Origin: Chloranthus sessilifolius
Lineage: Eukaryota > Streptophyta > Magnoliopsida > Chloranthales > Chloranthaceae
Direction of reading: 5' to 3'
Length of the DNA stretch: 64,000 nucleotides
Assembly: GCA_021018995.1 (NCBI GenBank)
Contig: CM037588.1
Coordinates: forward strand, 36,577,000-36,640,999
This document shows positions 56,859-64,000 of the stretch, one piece after another (position 1 is the first letter of the stretch; each line of letters opens with the position of its first letter). A program made the position numbers and the translations under genes. The notes beneath the pieces were generated by a model. That model did not search any database. It was not told the DNA's origin and worked only from the letters and a program-made list of their open reading frames with translations.

Positions 56859-59348
56859 TGTTAAGACCTGAAAAGTACCACTTTTCACCCCTTAACTTAA
56901 CCTTTGATTAGACCCATAGCCACCTAATAAGTCCTTGTTAAGTGTTTTATGTAGGTAGTACCCAGCAGTGAGATAAGGCCAGGAATCCTTCTAAAAAGTC
57001 TGTTTTGGTACCAGAAGTCCCTCAGAAGGATGAAGTCTGAATCCAGACCTGAAAATGAGCCTCGTGCAGTCTAGCTGAGCCTCCCAAGACTTTACAATAA
57101 CTTCTCACGCAGATGATTGACTGAAGAGCTTCAGAAACATGAACTCGCACAGCTCTCGCGAAGCTCAAGAATAGAACACCTCGCACAGTTCAAAGCAGAC
57201 TTCTCTCAACCGTGCATAATTCGCTCAGAACGGCAGAGAAGAGAGAGCTTCAGAAGACTCCTCGCGCAGTCACTGCGAGATGTAATTATCAGAAGAGAAC
57301 TCCTCGCACAGTTCTCGCGCCATTCAAGAAGAAAGCGTCCTTGCAAAGGCAAAGCCACCCTTGCGAAGATTAGTTAAGACATGGAACCTCGCACAGTTCA
57401 AAACTCATCAAAGTCTCACGAGGTAAGTCCCAAAGCCCAGTGAAGATAAGTGCTCGCGAAGTTCTCACGCTATTCAAATCTATCCTCGCGAAGATCAACC
57501 CCGCGACATCTGAGGCTCTGATGTCCACTCAACCTCACGACTGCCTGAAGAGCAAACGAAGCCAACCTCACGAAGGTGGAAGCTTCAATTTCAAATCATC
57601 CTAGAGAAGAATAAAAGCTACCACGCGACAAGTCTGGGAAACAATGGCTACCTAGTGAAGCTCTGAACCTCAAACTTCCATCTCTTCAGCAGAGGACTTT
57701 CTGGGAATTTCCAGCGATTAGGGCACGCACTCCCACGCTCAAATCTCCGTGCACGCGCTCCAAGGCATTGAAGGATCACTATTCGGCCACGTGGCATCGT
57801 TAAAATTAGGGTTTCCTAACCCTAATGCGTCGCCACACCACTGCTATAAATACCCACACTTACCTTAGGTTTAGGAGCTTAGACTTTCTTTTCTTTCTAC
57901 ATCCTGGAATAGCTAGGAACCCATCTCATTTCTGGGAGACCTGATTTGAGATCGTTTAGTTTTTCTTTTTGTAGTTGTAAGTAGCTTTCTTTTTCTTTTT
58001 CCTTCTCTCCATAGTCCAGCACTTGCTGGCTATGTCTTTGTATGTATTTTGAACTAGATTAATGGAAGTTCTATAATAGGATCTATACTTTGTGGGATTT
58101 GTGATTGTGTGTGAGATGCTCTGTGCAAGGCTGCTGCCTTGTGATCCGCCATTGCTTTGGCTGTGTTTCAAAGCAATGGAGGACTGATTCTAAGGGCCAC
58201 TCAGATCCAAGTGACCTATGTGTCTAGGCTATCATGGTCCTATACAGCCTTAGCCCCACCACAGGACCCACTAGATCTGAAATCCCCATGGGAGCTTGAG
58301 CTGGTAGCCTTGTGACCATGGTAGTAGTAGCGATATTCTTGTTTTATCTTGGGCTCCGTAAGGAGGGTAGCCTCAGGGATAGTCTGTGATCATTTAAGTG
58401 GACATATTATAGCCTTAGGGTGATTCCAATCCACCGATCCAAGATGGATCTTTCTTCTTTACACCTGAGCTTGTAGAAGCTTGGTGGGAGATTATACAGA
58501 GGCAGACTCCCCTATATTTGTATAGATCCGCCATCAGATGTTGGATCTAATCCGGTTATAGAGATTGTAGGCTTGTGACTGGACCATTGTAGCCTCACTC
58601 AAGTAATGGACAGCTAGATCGAAGGTTGTACTCAATCTCTTACTGGTTCTATGTGTTTGGGCTATCATGGTCCTATACAGCCTTAGCCCCACATATAGAG
58701 CTTTAGAGGTTGAGGTTCCCTATGGATTCTTGAGCTGGTAGCCTGGATGAAATAGTGCCTACAATGATTTACTTGTTATGCTTTGACCCATCCCTGGATA
58801 GTGGTTCCCCTATGGGATAATCTGTGACCATTTGAGTGGACAGGTTATAGCCTTAAGGGTGGAATCATGGCAGAGTGATGGGCTGGATCCTTTCTCCTCA
58901 GTGGTGATAATGTAGCCACTGGACAGGATTTCTATAACATCAGAGCTGAATCTGAGTTACAAAACTCCTTTGATCTGGGCTCAATAACATACTTCTCACC
59001 CTTTTATATTTATTTTCCACACTCCATCCATCCTCTCAACCCTTTCTATAGTTTAGACATTAGAATGCTTAGAATAAGTGACCTTAAACTCCCCTCCTTT
59101 TAGGACTGCCAGATCTGTAGTCAGATCTGGAGGGACTACTAGAGATGGCTTCTTTGGAGCTGTAGATCACCTTTCCCTGTGGGACAAACTCTTACTTATC
59201 AAAACTTGCTACAATGGACCCTGTATCTTGCAGGTCTAGGATTTCTTAGTTGTGCTGATTCCATCCCCTATTTTACTCTTTCTTTGATTTTTAAATGACT
59301 TTCACCACCAACCAATAAAGTAAGCACACACTCAGAAATCTGCCAAGA
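56859..59348 (+). mobile_element. 5' LTR of element D
   Basis: It starts TGTTAAGACCTG and ends ATCTGCCAAGA, where related LTRs end CCAACA. CGCG words lie at about 57060-57640 and an opposed telo-box pair at about 57800-57825. The TATA box GCTATAAATAC is at 57843-57853. The internal duplication of about 435 bp is clear: 'GGCTATCATGGTCCTATACA' near 58226 and 58661. Confidence 0.92.
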
Positions 59349-59354
59349 AGTTTT

Positions 59355-59372
59355 TGGCACCGTTGCCGGGGA
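59355..59372 (+). other. Primer-binding site of element D (tRNA-Asp type)
   Basis: TGGCACCGTTGCCGGGGA lies 6 bp after the LTR and is one base from the complement of the tRNA-Asp 3' end. Confidence 0.87.
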
Positions 59373-59712
59373 CAGATGATCTATTAGTAGACCCTTAGTT
59401 TTTATATTCTTAGTATTCTTTGCACATGTGAATAATTGATACTGCTAACATAATTTTGAATCTTTCTTGCAGATCTAGACAGCAGCAGTGAAGGATAGTT
59501 GGGCTGCAATTGAAGCTTAGCTACCTCTGTTTGCAAACTCTCTGACTTTTAAAGCTCTGTCTATCTTTCTCAAAAGTTTTCTGGCAGTATCTAGGATAGT
59601 TTTAAATGTATTCTTTGAATAGCTGTAAACTAGTTAGATAAATTTGTTAGTTGTACAATTATTCTTTTACAATGTGCTTGCAAGAAGCTTTCCCTGCTGT
59701 TGGTGTGCTTGT

Positions 59713-61255
59713 ATGCTAGGGAGGAGATCCCTCAGTCCTGCTTTAGAGCCTCTTAACCCTGAGTTAGAAAGGGGAAGGAGACTTAGAAGAGACAGGCATA
59801 CCACAGGAGAGCCCCCAAGTGAATCTGTGACAGCAATTATGGGTGAAGAATAACCCAGAACCCTCAAGGAGTTGAATGCTCTGGATGACTATAACTCCCC
59901 TTTTAGCATTCAATTCCCTGATGTTCAGGGGAACTATGAAATAAAAACTTCAATCATCCAGATGCTGCCAGCTTTCCATGGCTTTAGCAAAGAAGACCCT
60001 TACAAGCATATTGACCAGTTCTTGGCCTTGTGCACTACTTTTAATATCACTGGTTTGGGACCTGAGGCTACTAGGCTCAGGCTCTTTCCCTTCTCTCTGA
60101 AGGATAGGGCCAGTACCTGGCTGACCACTCTTCCCAACAATAGCGTTGCTTCATGGAAAGACCTGCAGACCAAGTTTCTAACCGAGTTCTTCCCTGAGAC
60201 CAAAACTAGCCAGTTGAGGAAAGAGATTCTTGCGTTTGCTCAATCCCCAACTGAGGATTTTAATCAGTCCTGGGATAGGTTTAAAGAGATGCTCAAACAA
60301 TGCCCCCACCACAAGATCCCAGAGTGGCAGCTTGTACAAAGCTTCTACAATGGGATTGATGAGAAAAATAGAGATATGGTCGATGCCTCTTGTGGTGGAT
60401 CCTACATGCACAAGACTGCTGAGGAGGCATGGGAATTGTTTGAGGTGATTAGTGAGAATGCTTTTCAAAAGCCATCCCTAGCAAGAACTAGTCAGGAATC
60501 TGAGTCAAAGGTGGGGCCTGCTGCTGGATCAAGAGGAAAAGTTTATGAGGTGTTTGGAAATAATGACCTGCAGCTGCAGATGGCAAACCTCTCTATGAAG
60601 TTTGACAAATTATTGACTGTGATGCAACCCAGAAGGGCTGCTCATGTGGCGGAGGCATGTCTGATATGCCAGTCCCCACAGCACACAGTGGAGGAATGTC
60701 CATCTGCAGGGCAATTTCTTGAATTGGTTTTGGAACATGCTGCTGCTGCTCAATCTTATGGCCAATAACAATCTGGGGGCTACAATAGGCAGCCATATGG
60801 ATACCAGTACCAAAATATTGGTTACCAATGGAGAGACCACCCAAATCTGAGGTGGAGGCAAGACAACTATATGCAGCCACAGCAGATGTTGGCCTTACCA
60901 CAAAGGCCACAATAGCAGTTCAATCAAGGGAATGCCCCTAGGTCTACCTTCCAGCACCATCAGCAGCCCCATCAGCAGCAAAATCAGTTGGTCTTACCCC
61001 CTTCTCAACCTAGAAATACTTCTTTCGAGGACCAGGTCTTGACCTCCTTTGTAAAACACAGGTTCCTTGGCTCAGACTGTGAACTCTCATGGTCAGAACA
61101 TTAAGAAGATGGAAGAACAGATTGGACAACTAGCGAACACCTTAGCCAAAAGAGAAGAGGGAAGGTTGCCCAGTCAACCAGTGGTTAATCCCAAGGGCCA
61201 ATTTTTGATTGGTGAAGGATCCTCAGACCCTGAAGGGGATCTTTCATTGAATTGA
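59713..61255 (+). pseudogene. Gag of element D
   Basis: It starts at the conserved ATG (MLGRRSLSPALEP). The long preserved segment 59872-60768 carries NALDDYNSPFSIQFPDVQGN, QMLPAFHGFSKEDPYKHID, GLGPEATRLRLFPFSLKDRA, PHHKIPEWQLVQSFYNGID, MVDASCGGSYMHKTAEEAW and the zinc knuckle CLICQSPQHTVEEC. It is the longest intact gag stretch in the window (about 298 residues). The Gln-rich extension and a helical block (NIKKMEEQIGQLANTLAKRE) follow to about 61255. Few breaks. Confidence 0.87.
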
Positions 61256-62070
61256 TGATAAGAACTATGCACCTTTGTATGATATGTACTTTACAGTTTA
61301 GAGAAATTTGTAGCAATCTTGTTGGAATCTGAGTTTAGTGCTTTATGCCTACTTTTATTCCTATTCCCCTTGTTTGCTAATTTCAAGTGATTGAATGATA
61401 ATGGTAGTATTTGAATGCTTTTCATGATGTGTAAATTTAATGCTTTGAGAGCATGGGAATTTGTGAATGCCTTATAATGCTTATGAGTGTCCCTGGAAGA
61501 GAGCCTGTGAGAGAATCCACCCACAAAATCAGGGTCAAAAGACTGACTAGTGGGTGAGTGAATTCTAACTCTGTTAAGCCATCGCGGGGTTTTGAATAAT
61601 GGGTTTGGTCCCCTCTCTCGCAGTTCATAACGAACTACTTTGTTTTGCTGTCGCGAGTTTCAGATATAACTGGGTGGGCTACCTCGCGCAGTTTAAATGA
61701 ACATCTAATCTCGCGACCCATTCATGCCTATCCAGCGAACGGATATTTTCAAAGCGCGCCAAGCCTCGCGATATTTAAATCCCACCCCGCACTGCTTTTC
61801 TTTACTACTTTCTCTTTCCTCTCCTGCCAGCGAAACCCTAGCTCCCACTCCTCTCAATCTCTCTCCTCCAGCTTCCTGTCTACAGTTCATTGCTCACTTT
61901 GAAATTCTGGATTTTTATTCTTAAAGCTTCCATAGACAGTTGCCCCCTACTAGGAGCTCTTGTGATCTACCATGCGTCATATTGAACAGAACCCTAACTT
62001 TTAGGGTTAGACTCAGCTCTTAATCTTTCCTTTCAAAATTTCAACTGCACACTCACCAAGGAGAATCTTG
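61256..62070 (+). promoter_or_regulatory. Region of D with CGCG motifs and candidate ORF2 promoter
   Basis: This region matches the inter-ORF region of C. CGCG words (TCGCGAGTTTC, CCTCGCGCAG, TCTCGCGACC) lie at about 61580-61740, ATATTTAAAT at 61771-61780, GCGAAACCCTAGCTCCC near 61830 and a pyrimidine patch follows. The ORF2-equivalent ATG is at 62071. The spacing from TATA-like box to ATG (about 290 bp) is close to that in C (about 265 bp). No gene is supported within it. Confidence 0.55.
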
Positions 62071-62270
62071 ATGGCTCACCCACCAAACCCCCTGAGCCAA
62101 CCACTGATAAATCTTCAGAGATCCCTCCTGAACCAAAGAGGAGAAAAATGAGGGTCAGGGTTCCAACCATATCCAAAACTGCCAACCAAAGAAAGGCAGA
62201 GAGAGAACGAAGGAAGAAAGAGGAGGAGGCTTACCTTCAAGAACATGCCAAGAAAATGGGTTGGGACTAG
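62071..62270 (+). pseudogene. Remnant of ORF2 in element D
   Basis: The start resembles ORF2 of C (ATG, then a Pro-rich beginning), and the end carries the basic tail ERERRKKEEEAYLQEHAKKM followed by GWD, matching the QMGWD end in C. Shared use of the last residues in two subfamilies suggests the C-terminal tail matters. Broken; little else of the gene is seen. Confidence 0.55.
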
Positions 62271-62498
62271 TTTTGAGCCAGATTCTGACTAGATTGTACA
62301 TAGGATTTTATCTGTTTTCACACTCTTTTGCTTCTGTTTTCTGGTAGTTTGTACACTTCTCATTTTTTAATAGACTTTATTCCCCTGTCATTACTAGCTT
62401 GCTTTGTCTGTTGTGTGTTTGTTTCTTGTTCTGGTCTTTTATGCTGTAATAACTCTGCTGCACTGACACCTTTGAACTAGTGAGGACACTGCTCCTCA

Positions 62499-62514
62499 TA
62501 GGTCTGGGGGTGTG
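62499..62514 (+). other. Second, internal polypurine-tract copy in element D
   Basis: TAGGTCTGGGGGTGTG follows 'GTGAGGACACTGCTCCTCA', exactly as in A and C, with one base different in the tract. Confidence 0.7.
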
Positions 62515-64000
62515 TCAGGCAGACCCTGCCAATGGAATAGCTAACATAAGTGCAGCTGGCTCATCTGAGCAATATGGAAATGGACCTCTGTTCACTTAAG
62601 AATCATGAAAATAAGAAGTTTAAAATTTTTGCAAACTTTTGACATTATAAACTTCTAATACTCCACATTTCCATGATAATATCACCAAGGAAACTCACTT
62701 ATATCTGCACTCAGTGAATCAGTAGAGAGAGAAAAAGGTGAGGACATACTTAAAAGCTCAAAGGAAGACCATAATCAGTGAGAATTGGGCCTATAATTTT
62801 TTTTTCCCATCTTTTGAGGAGTAACCATGGCAATCCCTTCTAGTTCTAAGTATTGGCTAAGTCACTATACTCACCAGAAGTTAGGTAGTTCCAAGTTGAA
62901 ACAACTGACAGTACTCATGAGACTGAGGAAAGGATCAAGGCCTTCTCTTGGATAGTTTGAGCCTAATAAGACCAACCCTTAAGTAACTGCCCTTGTCCAT
63001 ACCCCCTTTGAGCTTTAAATCCTAAATTTCTTCAAAATACACTTGAGTACTTGAACCTGAACCTATGAACCTGCTTCAATCTACCCTCACTCTTAGAATT
63101 CAGAAGGTAAAGGAGAAAAAGTTGAAGATGGACTAGCTATGGTCAATAGTAGGTGAATGGAAAAGAAATACCTCAAATCTGGCAGTATGATAATTGGGAG
63201 CATGGTGGCATTTCTGAAAAGTGAAAACAAAAAAAAAAAGAAATCAGAAAATTCCACAAGAAGGAAACAAAAATAACAATGAAGAGAAGTAAGGGAGGAG
63301 TCAAGAGGAACTTTCATTGGAAAATCAAAATCAAGAAGAGAAACTGATCACTTCAAATCTGAAAATCTCAAAGAAGATGAAAGGAGCTAAATTCAGGAAG
63401 GGTGAAGTCATGAATCACCTCTGTCACCTACTGATGTCTCAATTTTGAACCCCTTCTCAACCCTCCATTCTTTCAACCCCACTCCATAAGCCACATTACA
63501 ACCCAATTAAAAGCCCTTGTGATCCAAAAGTTGAGTGAGCTTTCATGTGAAGATAAAGAGTACCCAATCTATGGTGAGGAACTGCCAATGATGTCAGCAC
63601 TTAAGAACTCTGCCTATGCACATGCTTACAGACCCATTTGGGGGATGTCACTGCTCTTGAGCCTGTGAGAGAATGAACCCCTCAACAAAACCCTTATGAG
63701 AGTATGCCCTGCAAAGTTTTTGGGTCTGAACTTGAATGTATTATGTATGACTTTAACCTAATTTTTGACCTAAGGATAAGCTTAGTGCTGGCACACACTT
63801 GTGTAGTTTTCTGTGTTTGTAAACTAATTGGAAATGTTGTGCAATCATGAAGAATTTATGCTGTTTAAGTTACTGTGCAACCAATGAATTAAATTTCTTT
63901 TATGCTTAATGAGGCAAGAGTAAACTAAGTCTGCCCCTTTATTGCTCATTGGATGATATTGCACTTTTGTTAATTGTTTCATTAAAGAAGTTTGTGGGTG
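62515..64000 (+). other. Conserved 3' non-coding region of element D
   Basis: No gene is supported. It parallels the 3' non-coding regions of A and C. The last bases (AAGAAGTTTGTGGGTG) correspond to a place about 140-150 bp before the PPT in C (near 53320). Confidence 0.7.

Larger units (their letters stand above)
8573..64000 (-). mobile_element. Element B: Tat-lineage (Ogre-like) Ty3/gypsy retrotransposon, host of the nested insertions
   Basis: Only the 3' two-thirds or so is inside the window. Its own sequence occupies about 8573-22837 and 36319-38134, and it should resume beyond 64000. Parts in minus-strand order are: gag with a zinc-finger-like motif, protease, G-patch-like domain, RT, RNase H, a second archaeal-type RNase H, integrase, tandem-repeat region, two antisense genes, PPT and 3' LTR. 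The dual RNase H and the G-patch are hallmarks of Tat elements. Antisense extra ORFs downstream of pol are known in this lineage. B is older than A and C, which are inserted in it. It is a fossil with about ten or more breaks in its coding parts. Confidence 0.8.
56859..64000 (+). mobile_element. Element D: Athila-lineage element of the A subfamily, inserted in C' (right end off-window)
   Basis: Visible parts are the 5' LTR, primer site, leader and gag. A region equivalent to the ORF2 promoter and the two ends of ORF2, the duplicate PPT and most of the conserved 3' non-coding region follow. No pol domain is recognisable, so it looks like a short-form, broken copy. The leader and LTR wording match element A (for example GATCTATTAGTAGACCCTTAG after the primer site). 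The last bases match the stretch about 140-150 bp upstream of the PPT in A and C, so its 3' LTR should begin shortly beyond 64000. Confidence 0.85.

Noticed and set aside
55878-64000. C' and D as one continuous element
   Set aside because: A complete LTR begins at 56859 within gag and is followed by a new primer site and a second gag of a different subfamily. This is an insertion.
1-64000. Ordinary host genes
   Set aside because: Every coding segment with recognisable motifs fits gag, pol or accessory genes of LTR elements. The PMD and DUF7745-like genes share palindrome arrays with the LTR of B and are therefore treated as its cargo.

Overview
The window is repeat-filled flowering-plant DNA of the kind found in gene-poor heterochromatin. 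The evidence is nested LTR retrotransposons with plant tRNA primer sites, plant-type core promoters, telo-boxes and 83-95 bp introns. I see no intact host gene, tRNA, rRNA or CRISPR array. Everything recognisable belongs to LTR retroelement fossils and the extra genes they carry. The species cannot be named from this sequence.

Layout. 1-8572 is an old mosaic of LTR pieces: F1 1-2690, an H remnant 2691-4697 with an unrecognised proline-rich/coiled-coil ORF, G1/G2 4698-7176 and F2 7177-8572. From about 8573 to beyond the right edge runs element B, a Ty3/gypsy element of the Tat (Ogre-like) lineage on the minus strand. Its 3' LTR is at about 8573-10143. Next come two extra genes on the opposite strand: a multi-exon plant mobile domain (PMD) gene at 11.2-14.6 kb and a DUF7745-like ORF at 15.1-16.6 kb. 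These are followed by tandem repeats and then pol (integrase, archaeal-type RNase H, RNase H, RT, G-patch, protease) and gag.

B is split by later insertions of Athila-lineage elements. Element A (22838-36318, minus strand, complete with both LTRs and a GTTAT target duplication) sits in the protease region of B. A plus-strand Athila, C (38135-55877), sits in the gag of B. The right LTR of C is followed directly by a second internal region, C', giving a tandem LTR-internal-LTR-internal array. Element D (56859 to beyond 64000) is inserted in the gag of C'. A and D form one Athila subfamily, and C and C' another.

The most interesting structure is regulatory. B carries twelve copies of a 29-30 bp palindrome in three arrays, mostly at a 47-bp period. 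One array is in the LTR and one lies before each antisense gene. The Athila elements show an analogous design: clusters of CGCG-containing motifs followed by a TATA box occur in the LTR and again before each accessory ORF. The Athila elements also share a second copy of the polypurine tract about 1.65 kb upstream of the 3' LTR, a small conserved ORF with a DPPPPKEPDPLQ signature, and (in C) a large downstream ORF that looks like a nuclear protein with two KxTQT motifs rather than an envelope.
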